Notes: generated from the sequence alone by a model not told the origin. Positions 20,881-33,504 are shown, numbered from the stretch's first letter. The stretch: DNA of 64,000 nucleotides from Cylicocyclus nassatus (GCA_958299035.1 CATQJL010000316.1:26728012-26792011); one strand, 5' to 3'. A program made the numbers and translations.

Positions 20881-23800
20881 TGTAGGGATGGTCGGCAAAG
20901 TCCCAACCTTACCACCCGCGCTGCCGGCTGGCCACGGAGATAACCGCGGCAAACGACGAGGGCCCTGTCCCACAGGCGGAGCGACGCGCCGGGGACTGTA
21001 CGAACCAGTTGTGTCACATGCATAGGACCATTAAGGATTTTTATCAAGCTGCCAGGGCGTCCGCCGGAGGCGACGCGCGTCATTGCCCGCATGGCGCGAT
21101 AAGTGAGCTAGGACTACCTGCAACCGGACGAGGCAGGCTAAACAAGCAGTTCCAGGAAGTTCTACTAGCGACGATCAACATAGGAACGCTAACAAGCCGC
21201 AGCCGAGAGTTTTGTGATAGATTGAAGGAGCGACACATCGACATTGTTTGTGCGCAAGAAACAAAATGGAAGGGAAGGCAAACCAAGCATATCGGCGAGG
21301 GATACCGACTCTACTACACTGAAAACAGTCGTCAGAACGGAGTAGGAACCAATTCAGCTGTAAATACCGCGAGTTGGTAATCGAAGTGACGTGCATTTCG
21401 GACAGACTGATGAAATTAATATTGAAGCAGAATGTCACACTTTAAGTTTTTCGTGCTCTATGCCTCGCATCCCGGATGTACCGATGCGGAAAAGGACGCA
21501 TTTTGGAGGGATTCCGACATCCTGCTACAAATATTCGTTGCTGCAGACTTAGAAGGCGATCTTAACGGACACGTTCCACGCACATAATGTTTTTGAGCGA
21601 TACCACGGAGAAAATGGTTACGGTAGAAGGATGAGAGCGGAGAACGCATTTTGGAAGCAGCCGAAGCACGCGACTTAACTGTTGCAAACACTTATTCGAA
21701 AGGCCTGAAACACATTTAATTACGTATGCAAATGGAGACCACTCTACTTCAGATCGACTACTGGATGCTGCGCCGATGCACTTGTCGATGGTGATGAATA
21801 CGAAAATCATACCCAAAACGACACGTGCATTTGCATCGCAACATCGCCTGCTCGTGTTGGATCTTTGACTAAGTTGGCTTACATTTACGATCCCGAAGGA
21901 CGATGACCAAGAGGATGAAGTGGTAAAAGCTTTCCGAACATTCCACGCCAATCAGTGAACCATTCAGCAATTTGGATTTGTCGACTGATGATGGAGAATC
22001 GGTTGATGACAGATGGAATCAGATTACTTCGCAGCTACAATCGAAGGCCGAGGAGATCTTGGGGGTTGCTCAGCCTAAACGCCGTTTCGTGGACAAGTAG
22101 ATCTGATGGTGGTTCGAGTCCGTCCAGCAATTTATCAAAAAGAAGGAAGACGCCTTCAGAATCCGGCAGCGCACTTAGCAAGCAATGATTTCGTCGTTAT
22201 CGGGAGTTGAACTCGAAAGTATAGCTTGCAGTAGCTGAAGCAAAGGAGGCGTACTGCAATAAGCTTTACGATGAGCTGAAAGGACCCGCTAGCACTACCA
22301 AGATAAAACAACTGGCTGCTGCCCGACATCGAGCTGAACCGGGCATGGACCACTTGTACAGCCGAAAGAAATACTCAAAAGATGAAGCGACTACTACAAA
22401 AAAAATTATACAATGAGGAGTTTTCGCACCCACCAATCCTACAGGGAGCGTCGTCCACTGCCTCGGATCGTAGAGAATGAAGTTGTGCAAGCATTGAAGA
22501 AAACGTCAAATGGTAGAACTTTGAGACCGGATGACACTCCTGCAGAAAAGTGGAAAAGATGGAACAACGTGGAATGGAATTTTCCACATCAATGTTTATT
22601 CGGATTATCGTCGAGGTACGATACTACGAATTGACAACGTGTGTTACAGTTCCTTCGGGAAAAACAGGACGAAGTCATGACTGTTCAATATACCCGCAGA
22701 TAGCCTCTTATATGATACGATGAAGATCCTTGAACGAGTCGCCGACAAGCGTATTCGGAATGCCGTAGAAGTCACTTCGAATCAATACACTTTTGTGAAA
22801 GAATCTGGTACCATAAACGCCATATGTCCCGTAGAGCTATTGATGGAACGCCATCAGGAGAAGAAATTTTGATTCACTTTGCGATCTTAGATCCAAAAAA
22901 AGGTTTAATCGTATACCACGTGAGCTGCATCACAACATCACGTCTCAGAAGAGTACGTCCGCTGAATCGAGCATCTTTGTACGACAAGAGCCGTGCGCTG
23001 GGTGCAGCAGGAACATCAATGCCATTCCCGTTCTAAGTAGAGGTACATTAAAAATCGGCATTATAATATACTCTTCATACTGTAGACACGGTGCGAGAGA
23101 AATCCAACTGCCGCACTCGTGGACGCTTCTCCACGCGGATAACGTTGAGCTGTTGAATGTGGGGAGCAAACAGACGAAACAATTAGCATCAATGGAGAGC
23201 CACAGACGAAAGTCACTACTTTTAAATTTTGGTTCCCGCGTAATGTCGGATCGCGAGACGATCACTGGTGCACTGTTAGGGCGAAGGCAGCCTGGCTGAA
23301 TTGGCGTCAAATAACGAAAGTACAGTCGAGTAGATTTAGCGGTAAATATAGTGTGCTTGCACAGAAGGTGAAATGCGGTAAAATTGGCGCGTGAAGAAAT
23401 AGTTTCGATTGTGACGCCGGCCAACTGCGCGCACAAGATGCCCGCGGTACTGACGTGGCTACTTGTTCACGCGCAAATTTCACCGCATTTCACCTTCTGT
23501 GAAGCACACTATATTTACCGCTAAATCTACTCGACTGAACTTTGCAGTCATCGAGTTCCAGTGTATCTCAAATAAAATATCGCACATCAGTAGTCTTGTG
23601 TGCAGCAAAGTGTTGACCACTTACCAAGAGCACGAGCAGATCCTGAGCACGATGAAGACGCGAATGATAAGATGGATCCTTGGCCTTACGCGAAAAAGCT
23701 GTGTAACGAACACTGACATGCGGCACATTTTCGGAGTTGCTCCAATCGCAGATAAAAAGCGTGGAGGTTGCGATGGTACGATCACGTTTTACGAAGTGAC

Positions 23801-24000
23801 CGTAGTCCACAAGCAAAGACAGCACATCGTCTACAACAGGGTAGAAGACCATGCGGCCGCCCGAAGCAATTGGGATTTGCAACTGGAAATCATTAGAAAC
23901 GGCCTGCACTTAGCAAACCTTACAAGTAGCCAGTCGCCAATGGAAACAGAAACGCAACACCGCCGACCCTGTGCTCGCGTGAAGTTAACGGGGATAAAGC
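20881..24000 (+). pseudogene. Decayed RTE-type non-LTR retrotransposon (endonuclease-RT)
   Basis: The order and motifs fit an RTE-clade polyprotein. The apurinic-type endonuclease start lies at about 21160-21330 (ATINIGTLTSRSRE, then DIVCAQETKWKG with the catalytic Glu). A linker with a DDTPAEKWKR motif follows at about 22500-22560 (usually GPDDIPAEVWK). RT begins near 22720 (MKILERVADKRIRNAVE) and a later RT piece lies at 22890-23036 (ALGAAGTSMPFPF). The C-terminal region at 23600-23760 has EHEQILSTMKTRMIRWILGL and MRHIFGVAPIADKK. Many stops and frameshifts and a large gap in the RT mean it is inactive. A MITE is inserted at 23323-23537. Minus-strand open frames here are shadows. Confidence 0.85.
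23323..23537. mobile_element. MITE inside the RTE pseudogene
   Basis: The arms CAGTCGAGTAGATTTAGCGG and the inverse CCGCTAAATCTACTCGACTG continue for about 75 bp each, through TAAATATAGTGTGCTT and the AAGGTGAAATGCGGT region. It interrupts the RTE sequence between its RT and C-terminal parts and contains no coding sequence. Confidence 0.8.
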
Positions 24001-24004
24001 TTCC

Positions 24005-24267
24005 GCCGAAGTCATGCCAGCGCTGCGCCAATGCCGAGCCAACGCCGAGCTCTCCCGGTGCTGTTTCGATCGATACACGTGCATTTCGTTCGGGGGAAGG
24101 CTAGCTGACCTTGTTTTCAGCCAGGTAATTGCACCGATTATTAATAATCTCTGTCAAAAGCTCCGGTAACTTTGCTGTCACAGGGTCAGCTAGCCCCGCC
24201 TCAAGCGAAATGCACGTGTATCGATAGAAACAGCGCCGTGAGAGCTCGGCGCTGGCGTGGCTTCGGC
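24005..24267. mobile_element. Inverted-repeat MITE (CACGTGCATTTCG arms)
   Basis: The left arm (24005-24115) contains GCCGAGCTCTCCCGG, CGATACACGTGCATTTCG and GGCTAGCTGACC. The right arm (24180-24267) is the inverse, ending in CGCTGGCGTGGCTTCGGC. The left arm has about 22 extra bases, apparently a local duplication of GCCGAGCC-type sequence. It lies immediately 3' of the RTE remnant. Confidence 0.75.
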
Positions 24268-25126
24268 TCTCTAAAGAAGAAGATGAAGATGAATTTGTAA
24301 GGGTGTCTACCTTGCATGCCATGCCATCCAGCTAATGTCTATTAGATTGTAAAATTTTTGGAAACTTCTCACCCCTCAAATGCTCTTTCAAAATGATAAC
24401 GATGTTCTCAGAATATTATAAATATTATCTGAAAGCAGTTCTCTTCTAGTTTCATATGCATGCTTTCTTTTCGAAAAGCGTTTAAAGCAAAACACGTGCC
24501 CACTTATGTCCCCTCGGCGCAAGTCACACGCAACTATCTCCTGTCACGTCCGCCGGTTGAAAATTGATGTCATGACGGAACATGCTCGTAATTGTGCATA
24601 AAGGGCACAAACAGCATGAACCGACCTCGTCCATGCTGGGCAAAGAAAGAAAAATAGTGAGCCCGGGCAGACGCACGCGATAAATGGTCAACATATCCAG
24701 TTCGTTCGATGCGTAGGAAGCTTAGCCACACATCATTAGATCACAGCACTCCGAATACAATCTATATCAACAGCTGATAAGTGCCGAGCGATTGTTTCGT
24801 TTTCTGACATTTTTAATGTTCCTTGTAAATCCGAAAAAGTTGGAGCGTTATGACTTGCTGTAAGTGCTAACACTACATGCAATCTATTCCCGACCTTTTC
24901 TTTAGGTACATGCGAAAGTTTGACAACCATATCATATCTTTCGCTATATTTAGCGATTTTTGGCTCAACAGATCATTTTTTTGAATTTATCCATTTACTC
25001 CCAGTCTTTCAACCAAAAAAAAATTGCTGCGGTTTTGACACTTGTGGTGTATAAGTGTGATAGGATTGTAAAAGCTGTTTTTGAGCAGTCACTTTTGATC
25101 TTGCCTGAATAGTGTTTCATATACTA
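24268..25126. other. Non-coding, no feature recognised
   Basis: Mixed AT-rich sequence with a more GC-rich portion at about 24500-24700. No coding motif or inverted terminal repeats were recognised. Confidence 0.35.
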
Positions 25127-25967
25127 ACCAGGAAAGGCACCTTGGTCAAGGTGACCATATGGAAAATGATGCATATGGGTAGACAGCTCGTCCGTTGATC
25201 TCAAAACTGCTTTCGGTATCAGCGGAGCGTTTCTGTGAAAGGAATTATGAGAGCTTGTTTTCCACAAAAACGGTCTTCCCCTATCAAGGCGCGGCAAGGC
25301 ATTCACGTTGTGACGGCTCATGTAGTGGTGAATGACTGCGGGTTTACAGGTGAGTAAACAGGGTTCGCGTCCTGCTGTCTCCCAGCAGATTTGCATTTTC
25401 CTGAATTTATTGCTTACCTTTCAAAATGCTACATATGGACGGGTTTATTTATAGTATTTTTATTCCTGTGCCGGTAATCAATCCAAAACGCTTTTTTTTT
25501 CAACACTTGTGAAATCGGCAAGTAAATGGCTTTCGAAATGCCTTTGCTCCTTTTTTGGACAATTTTAGGACGGCTCCTTATCTAAAGCTAAAAAATGTTC
25601 CATATTTGGCCATATTCGAAAATTGATCACTCATAGCGAGAGTATGATAAACTGTTCATATGTGGCAATTTGAAAGGCAAATAATAAGTTGTGACGCTAA
25701 CCCTGTTCACTCACTAAACCCGCAGCCATTCACCACTGCATCACGCCACCACAACGTAAATGTCTTCTCGCGCGTTGATAGAGGGAAGGCCGTTTTTGGA
25801 GAAAACAAAGGCTCATAACTCATAACTCCTTTTACAGAAATGCTCCGCAGGTACCGAAGGCAGTTTTGCAGGTAGCGAAGGCAGTTTTGAAATCAGCGTT
25901 CAAAGAGCTCTCTGCACGTATGCATCAATTCCCATATGGCCACTTCAACCAAGATGCCTTCCCTGGT
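25127..25967. mobile_element. 841-bp palindromic element (ACCAGGAAAGGCACC)
   Basis: The left end ACCAGGAAAGGCACCTTGGT and the right end ACCAAGATGCCTTCCCTGGT are inverted copies. The arms extend over about 310 bp each, with matching blocks such as GGTGAATGACTGCGGGTTTA versus AAACCCGCAGCCATTCACC. The right arm has a short internal duplication (CAGGTA[C/G]CGAAGGCAGTTTTG at 25848-25892). No coding sequence. Confidence 0.8.
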
Positions 25968-27609
25968 GAATACGGATAAAAAGTGGGAAAATTTTTATGT
26001 TTTAGCTGCACTTATATGGCAAATTAGAATAAACCGATATGTTTATTTAGAAAAAATGGCGAGAGCAGAACGATTTAAGTGCACTGCAAAGTAGTTTCAC
26101 CTTTTCTTCGCAACCCCATCCCTTCGAAAATCCTTAAACAGAGTTTTTGGTTGAATTCGCAGCAGTCCGTGAACCGACGAATAGCAAACTTGAGCAATTT
26201 CTGAAAGCATCTGGTGAATTTTGATCACGAAGAATTAAATTGGACATGCATGATCTGTGATTTCCGAAGAAGATTTCTTCACACAGCCAAACAAAAAGAA
26301 ACTTTTGATAAACCCATTCGAGCCAAACTTTGCACACATTCCTTTTTGTTACCGATCGACATCGTTATCGACTTTCAACGAAATTCATCGACGCTAGCTA
26401 ATTTGAGGTAAAAATTACGCTAAGACGAAAAGCTCACACATACATGGCGTCCTAAAAATCTTTAAATTAGTATTTTTAGCTGGAAGTGTACTTAGTAACA
26501 TAGACGTATCAAACTTAACTTGTAGATTATGTAGACCTACAGAATAATATAAACTTCCAGATTTGTAAAAAGAAAACCCCTTCCGCTTCTCATACAGGAC
26601 ACTCGCGGAACGCATGCCCCGTGAAGATAGTTGACATCGAGTTGTCTTCCACCTTCTGAAGCACTCGTACTGGGCAAAATTGGGCAAGCCTTGCTTCTCA
26701 TGACTAATCACAAGAAAGTCAAGGGCTTTTGGTTTGTCGGTTGAAAGCACGTCAGTCTGAGGAGCATGTGTTTGTGAGATCTGGCAAAAGTAACAAAAGT
26801 GCAGTCAAGTTTTTGAGAACATCAAAAAACAGCAATTATGGTGTACTCGCAGTGAATTTAGGACAATATTGAAGTAAATATGCATAGCTTACAGCTAGAA
26901 TTACTGACTCGGACTGCCTTGGTGCTGGAGTTTTATTTCCTTTAAATTTTTGTCTTTGCATCCTTTTTTGCTTTGTAGCGGCAGAGCATTACTTGAGTAT
27001 CTGTATATTGGCCTTGACGTAATGCTAAATAAAGGGGTAAGCTTCCATTATTATCTTAGCGTTCGTCAAAAGGATCGCACCAGTGTGATTTAAGCTTGTA
27101 TTTAACTGCTCTATAATTATAGTTATCAGGATTGAATAATGAGACATGGAAATAGTAATCATGTCCCCACTTGACAGCAAAATAATTTTGATTCTAACAA
27201 GCAAACAAGGTTTGGTGGTGGATATACTGTCTGACTTCACCAAACCAGTGTGCCAGGGAGAGCAGTGACTCCAAGTGAATTGCAATAAGGGTGATAGTAA
27301 ATAGAATTCATATGTGAGCGGGTAGATCAAGTTAGGTTATTGTAATCTATGGGAATGGTAATCATGCCAACTCGTTAGCCAACAGAAGTTGCTTTTGCAA
27401 TAAAATAAACAAAGCGGGGCTCGGCTGGTGAATTAATACTAATCGGTTTTGCCCAAATGATTTTGGTTCGAGCCCAGTGATTCCGAATGAATGAATATCA
27501 AGATAGTCTCACTTTTGGTAATTTAACTCGAAGAAAGTTAACAAGCTATACTGATTGAAAAAAGAAGGAAATCGATTACACTCAACTAACATGATACAAG
27601 ACTGGGTTA
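25968..27609. other. Non-coding; one Helitron-related fragment
   Basis: Positions about 26305-26390 (CGAGCCAAACTTTGCACACA, then CGATCGACATCGTTATCGAC) resemble the subterminal sequence of the Helitron-like element at 61457-62645 (GGACCAAACTTGGCACACAT and CGATCGATATCGA) and may be an old fragment. A tRNA-like B box occurs at about 27470 but was not accepted. No gene was recognised. Confidence 0.35.
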
Positions 27610-29402
27610 TTAAAGGCAGTGTCCGGCCAAAAAGTCGATTTTCAGATTTTGTGCTCACCCGGGCCTATTCGCTATGCTGAATCCGAAAATTTACATTGGA
27701 AAGCGCGAAAACGGAGAGGAAGGGTTCTCACGCAGGAAGGAAATTAGGAGTGGACTAGGTCTTCCCCACCAGGGTCAAGCGGGTGATGCGACTGTCGCAA
27801 CGGGGGTCGTAAAGTGGGCAACTAAGGTGGGGAGGGGGTCGTAAGAGAAAATAGTTTGGCTGAAACCGTGAGCTTAAAAGGAAATCAAAAAGCAGATAAC
27901 CAGTACATGCTTTTCAGAATAAATTTAGAAAAAATTAGATAGAATACTAAGGAAAAATTTTTTTACAAATTCTCAAAAAAAAAACATTCCCAAGAGCTCA
28001 AAACATTTTTGAAGGATGTAAAATTTGATAAAAAATCGAAATGTATCAATTGACTTAGGAATCTTGCTTCCGAAGCCTCACTGAAGTCTCACACACTCGA
28101 CAAAAGCGCATATCTAGATCAACGATGACAAACAATGATTCGTAAATCTTTTTGTAATGCCATTTATACGGCTCTTACAATTTATGTGTACTTTGGATAA
28201 GCCCTGTTATTACTGTGCGAAATTTAATAATGGATTTTCTTATGATTCTATGTATGGTAGCAAAAATAAGGAAAGGGGGTCGCATCTGGGTCGCATCTAA
28301 ATTTCTTCGGAGCTATCGAAGCTTGTTGGCCGCAATTTTGCTGTAATATGAGACCATCCTCCTACTTTCCCTCAAATAAAAATTGCAGGCTGTATAACTT
28401 CTCTGGTAAGTTACAAATTTTTGAGCTCAAAAATCCCAGTTTTTGCTTTTTAGGATCGCATCTAAATTTTTTCAAGCTTACTGCTCCTCAAGGGATTAAA
28501 CTTCTTCTATGGATAGTATGGGCACTATGCTACCGAACCTGCGCTTTACAGCCTCTCAGTGTTTTCCTGCCCTTAGTTACGAATTTTCAAACTACCGTGC
28601 TCATGCACGTTTTTGACGTCGTTCTGGACGGCGCTCAAGCGGCTTTTTTCCGCGGGAAAAACTGTGGAAGAGGTAGGAAGTGAGCTTCTTAGTCGAAAAC
28701 ATCTTTTGTAGTCAAAAATGTCATTTTTTCTCCGTGCAAAAATTTGTGTCGCCTACGGGAATCGAATTTGCTGGTCTGAAGTATGCCTGAAAATTCAAAA
28801 AAAACTTGCAGAATCTCAAACATCATTGAAGGTGTGTATGTGTGCTACAGATGCTGAGCGCACCCATTGGCCTAGAAATTCTGTTTCCGAAACCTTACTG
28901 AAGTTTTCACGCAGCTGTTTTTTGAGATTGACATTCGTTTATGCAGGTTACCGTGAGGTATGCGGGCAGCGGAGGTAAAGGGGATAGATGGGGGAGGGAG
29001 GGGGAAGGGGGGGGAGAGGGCGTTGTACGGATGGGTACCTTCAAGGAGGGAAGGAGGTCGTAAATGAGGGTCCCGAATCGCATCAACACGCTTAACCCTC
29101 TTCCCCACTGTAAATGCACGCTCCCAGCTTTCGGAGCAATCTCGGCCCTGATTTTAAGTCAATCGTTCGCACATGGTCGGTGGAGATCTTAGGGCGTTAA
29201 AGGAATTGAGAAGATCGCTCTAGAAGCTGGAACTGCGAAATTCTTAGTGGGGAGAACTCCTCCCACTTCCAATTTCCCTCCCTCGTTAGAGACTTTTTCG
29301 CCGTTTTCGAGCTTTCCATGTGGATCTTCGGATTCAGCATGGTGAATAACCCGGGAAAGCATAAAATCTCAAAAACGACTCTTTGCCGGACACTGCCTTT
29401 AA
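27610..29402. mobile_element. MITE family P, copy 2 (TTAAAGGCAGTGTCC), 1.8 kb
   Basis: The ends TTAAAGGCAGTGTCCGG and CCGGACACTGCCTTTAA are perfect inverses. The terminal repeat continues imperfectly for about 150 bp on each side through CTGAATCCGAAAAT and ACGCAGGAAGGAAATT, with inverses at 29260-29340. The central part includes a G-rich purine tract (28976-29020) and a 111-codon open frame without recognisable domain. This is the largest family member in the window and might contain further insertions. Confidence 0.8.
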
Positions 29403-29592
29403 GACATGTGTAAGAAAACGGTATTGAAAAAGCACAAATTAATGACTGTATTTGGTATATATTTTGTGGTAGGATTAGCCAGTCGCACATGGCCAGCAAT
29501 TACAGCAATGCAGATGTCGAATTGGGCTATTTACAAAATTTCATTCGTTCTCAGTATAATGAGTATATTCTTTTAAAGAGACGACGCTGTTA
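29403..29592. other. Short spacer, no feature recognised
   Basis: AT-rich spacer between two inverted-repeat elements. Confidence 0.4.
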
Positions 29593-29824
29593 CATGCTAA
29601 AACTTCATTAGATAGTTTTTGTATCAGGTTTATTACACGTTCGAAAAAATTGGGTTGTGAAAAGGGGGATTAAAGACCTACACATGGAAAGATTAGCTGT
29701 TTTTCTATCCATTATCAAAGAAAAGGTAGGCGAAAGGAATCAATATTATCGGACTATGATTTTTTTCGAACGTGTAACAAACCTGATACAAAAACCAAGA
29801 AAAATCAAAGGAAGTTTTAACATG
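29593..29824. mobile_element. Short inverted-repeat MITE (CACGTTCGAAAAAA arms)
   Basis: The arms of about 60 bp begin CATGCTAAAACTTC and end GAAGTTTTAACATG, and include TTTTGTATCAGGTTTATTAC with its inverse and ACGTTCGAAAAAA with its inverse. The central 110 bp shows no coding motif. Confidence 0.7.
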
Positions 29825-30639
29825 GTAATACTTCTGGAAATCCTAAAAGCAAAAACTACATAGGACGCGTATCAATTTGCTGTAAAAGAGACTTCTGATA
29901 TTAAGCTTTTTTAAACGTTCTTCATAATTATTAAGTTCTAAAAAATAATTTCGATCGTTCTTAACGGTCTGTAGAGATGATACCGAGATGATACAAATAG
30001 ACATTGTACATGTTTGGTGCCATTCGAAAGAGTAAATCAAGGGGAATTGGGTGATTAACTTCGTTTGCTCAAAAATCATTTTTTGGTGGAGAAATGAAGC
30101 AGGGAAGCAAAAAAGTCGGGGTTTTTTTGTCAAATTTCCGAAAAATCGCACTCCAGAACGAAACGAAAGTGGGTGAAAAGTGCACGAATAGTATGCACGC
30201 ATACAATCTTTATATTTTCAAACATCTAAATGCTTGTAAATGGTCGAATATAAGTTATTTTAATTGCCCAAAGCCGGCCTCCACGAGCAGATACTGGAAA
30301 TTTTCACATTTTTTGGCTGCAAAAATACACGAACAGCAAATCACAGCCTCCATTGTAGACCGCTACGTAGGCAAAGGTTGTATGTACGCCATCACCAAAT
30401 CACTCGTCTCTGCACTTACTACAGCTGAGAGCGAAACTTGGAAATACAAAAAAGTGGTTTTTTTGGAAGGCTGGCCACATAAGGTCATAACTGTCTATCA
30501 AGCTTGTGAATTACTGTAATGAGTATGTAATAATAGAATCTTAAGGCAATCTGCTTACAAAATTTTTTAGCTAAATGACAGTTACTCGCATTTTCGTGGA
30601 GCTCCGGAAATTATTTATTAGCCAACCTAATAGAAAGTG
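29825..30639. other. Region with MITE right end and an unassigned frame
   Basis: A mariner-type right terminus (AATTATTTATTAGCCAACCTAA) ends at 30624; its left partner was not found. A 141-codon plus-strand frame (30094-30519) lies inside and has no recognised domain. Because it is in probable MITE sequence, I do not annotate it as a gene. Confidence 0.35.
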
Positions 30640-30699
30640 TTTGAGGATATGTTCGACTAAGATCGTAGCGGTAGAAGGGTAATCGTGTAAAAACTTTCT

Positions 30700-31276
30700 A
30701 AACACTTTCCAGAGTTTTTGCCTTACCAGCGATGGTCTCCGCAAATCATGTGAGTGCTTTGAAATGGAAATAACAGAAGCTTCATAAAGTTAAAAGCAAT
30801 TTAGAGTAATTAACTTTTTTATTACGTAGGTTACAGAGATTGCACGGAATGTAACAGCTTAGATCTGTAAGTCACGTTTCAAACACGGACTGAAAATCTT
30901 GGAGTTATACCAGCATGTTCATTATGAAAATCATCACTCGTGCCAAAACCAATCTGGAAAACGGAACTTTTGCTCAGATTCACAGAAATATCCTAGACCT
31001 TGCATCATCTTACCATAGGAACAATGGCACTTTGCAATGCGCTCTTGACTGCTACATAGTTTACGTTCTTATAAACTCCATAAATTTTTATTTCGTCTGC
31101 ATACATGAGTATGTGTACATTTAAGTAAGTTTTCAATATCTTTGGTAATCGGCCGTATAAATGCTGACACGAGAGGTGATAGTGCTCCCTCTTTGCAGAA
31201 ACTCACTCGTGCATGAAAAGCGTTCAGAATGCTATGGGCCAGCACGAACAGTCGTAAGTCTATCGTGAAGGTGGGA
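30700..31276 (-). pseudogene. CR1/Jockey-like reverse transcriptase, 3' part
   Basis: Read on the minus strand this is the continuation of the RT remnant at 31732-32291. The hallmark YADE-I-KIYG stretch (a variant of the catalytic YADD box) lies near 31090-31120, followed by a region resembling the post-YADD W...ISVNLSKS motif. Stops and frame changes are frequent. The preceding sequence contains a degenerate version of the GVPQGS region. It was split from its 5' part by MITE P copy 3. Decayed and not functional. Confidence 0.6.
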
Positions 31277-31731
31277 CTTGAAGGCAGTGTCCAGGCAAAA
31301 AGTCAAATTTGAGTTTTCTGCTTACCTTGGCTTTACGCTGAATCCGAAAATCCACACTGGAGAGCGCAAAAAGGGCGAAAAAAAGGTTCCTAACGCAGGA
31401 GGGAAATCGTAGGTGGGCGCGGTGGTTTACACTGTGACATCACTCTTTCAGGCTTCAAGACAGATCTTGTCCGTTCCGATTTTATGTCACGCGTTTGCAG
31501 TCGGTTGATGATGATGTTAGGGGGACTAGCGGAAGCGAGAAGATCGTTCCTGGAGCTGGAGAGTGACATCACAATGTGAACAGCCCGCGCACCTGCGATC
31601 TCCTCCTGCGTTGAACCTTTTTTCGCCGTCTTTGCATTCTTCAGTATTGATTTTCGAATTCAGCATGGCGAATAGGCTCAGGTAAGCACAAAATCTCAAA
31701 ATTGACTTTTTGCATGGACAATGCCTACAAA
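31277..31731. mobile_element. MITE family P, copy 3
   Basis: The ends TTGAAGGCAGTGTCCAGGCA and GCATGGACAATGCCTACAA are inverted copies, followed by AAAAAGTCAAA and CTGAATCCGAAAATCCACAC with inverses near 31640-31710. This is the same family as 27610-29402 and 18179-18504. It is inserted within the RT remnant, which continues on both sides. Confidence 0.75.
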
Positions 31732-32291
31732 CAATAATAGATTTTTCTGATGCCATTGTAATTAAGTTTTTGTACAATAATTTCATGGCTGATGCGATCG
31801 CAAGCTTCAAGTCAAAGTATATCACATCGTCTTTTTTCTCGTCAAGCAGACCAATGATCAGTCATGGCTACACTCAGTACTTGGTAACTGTAGATTTACC
31901 AACTGAACCCATGCAGTTTAGGTTGAGTTTGAATTTATCGAACCAGTTTGTTTCGCGGTTTTTTTCTTAAGAACTTTACTTTGGGATAGAGTTCATGATT
32001 TATACTTCTAAATTTGGTTACGAAATGCGGGAATGGTCGTTTTAGGAATGTGAGTAACAATTCCTTCTTCCAGTTTTCTGGCACTTGTCTGCAGAGAGAC
32101 AAATTGAAAATATAAGAAAGTGGAATAATTGAACGTTCTTTTGCGCATTTTTTGAAAAAAAAAATGCGGGAGTCCATCGAAAGGTAAAAGTTGAGAGACT
32201 TTTTCCAAGAGACCAGCCAAACTTTGCCGAAAAAAAAACTCCGATGTCTCCAAAAGCGCCAACATTTAAAACGCTCAAAAGCGCCGCGCAT
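31732..32291 (-). pseudogene. CR1/Jockey-like reverse transcriptase, 5' part
   Basis: The minus strand encodes PLSYIFNLSL...VPENWKKE, corresponding to the conserved L..IF..SL..G.VP..WK motif of non-LTR RTs. Further along is DVIYFDLKLA, the DVIY.DF.KAFD box with the first catalytic Asp. Next to it another frame reads like the SHE....KL...GI motif, showing a frameshift. The order on the minus strand (32291 towards 31732, then 31276 downward) is consistent with one RT domain interrupted by the MITE. The clade is inferred from these motifs only. Confidence 0.6.
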
Positions 32292-33504
32292 TAGTCAAAA
32301 CGATTGGAAAATTACTGGGGTTCGCAGCCCTAAAATTACTGTTATAGCCAACTTTTTTCTTTTCCAAACAATTCTCGCACCAGACTTTGAAAGGGGCCAA
32401 GTAACAGCTAAGCAATGCAAAACCGACAAGCCAAAAACTCTAACTTGAAATCAAAGCTATACAAACTTTTTGAGCACAATCAAAACAACTATTATGGGGT
32501 GACCGGCATGACTACCCAACGATGTTTTGGGAGAAATTGCAAGACTTAAAGCCGGAATTTGCCACTTAAACTAGTTTGATATCAGTGAGCTTTTTCGAGC
32601 CAGTGACAGTATACCACTTCAAAAATTTACTTTCCAACTTTATAGGTTTTTTAGTAAAAAAAACGATGGTTTGTGTCTTGCAAGAGAAGATTCTATACAT
32701 CCGAATGGGTCTTCTTTACTTGGCTTAAACCGCTTCACCGTCGCAAAGTTAAGCTCAGAAAATTTTAGACACCTTGTACACATTTTTTCGATGCCACTGC
32801 AATTTGATATCCTCCCCTTACAAGTTTGATGAGGTACGAAACCTCATTTTGTCAAAATATACAATTTGAACGAGAAAAATGGCTGCAAACCTTTTTTATC
32901 ATTAAGATATAAAACCTTCTCATTTTATTGCGTTCGAAGATCTGAGGGTCTTTCAGACCGTCTTTGTAAAAACATGTTAGTTCGGGTCCAGAGGATTAGG
33001 CTGGATACTGAATTTTGCAAATTTTATCATAACTTTACTCTCTTCGGATGTGGGACTTCAAACTTTGATAATATAAGAGCGTAACAAGTGCTACAACAGC
33101 ACACAAACTGTTTGAATTTTGAGCACGAATTGAAAAAATTCATTTTTTTCCAAATTGCATTTTTCGAAAATTGGTGAGTTTTGAGATTCCTTGGGACTGT
33201 AAGCCAAAAGGAAGCTGTGAAGCTTAAAGCGAACGCGATAGTCCGCAATAAAGTATGAGCTGTTGCTGCAGGTTTACTCATTAGGCTCAGTGAGAAAGAA
33301 ATGAAATTTAAGAGCATGTTGAGATCTGGCATCCTTATAAGTTTGAACGAGTCGCTGGACGCAAGGCTGTTGGGGACAATCGTAATAAATAAGCAGTTGA
33401 AACCTCGAAATTCGCTGAAGCTTCACATAACAAGATTTTTTCACCTACAACACGAGTATCATAATCATCTGTTAAATCAACGCCTCTTTCCATGTTCAAG
33501 GTGA
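32292..33504. other. Non-coding, no feature recognised
   Basis: AT-rich sequence with frames below 102 codons and no recognisable domain or terminal repeat. It ends where the GC-richer leader of the BEL/Pao element begins. Confidence 0.35.

Noticed and set aside
21562..21951. 129-codon minus-strand frame opposite the RTE element
   Set aside because: It is antisense to recognisable endonuclease-linker sequence of the RTE pseudogene and so a shadow.
27410..27490. tRNA-like segment with a B-box-like GGTTCGAGCCC
   Set aside because: The T arm is plausible, but the acceptor and anticodon arms do not pair properly and the D arm is unclear. It could be a SINE fragment, but one copy does not show that.
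30094..30519. 141-codon plus-strand open frame
   Set aside because: It overlaps a probable MITE, has no known motif, and a comparable frame exists on the opposite strand just upstream.
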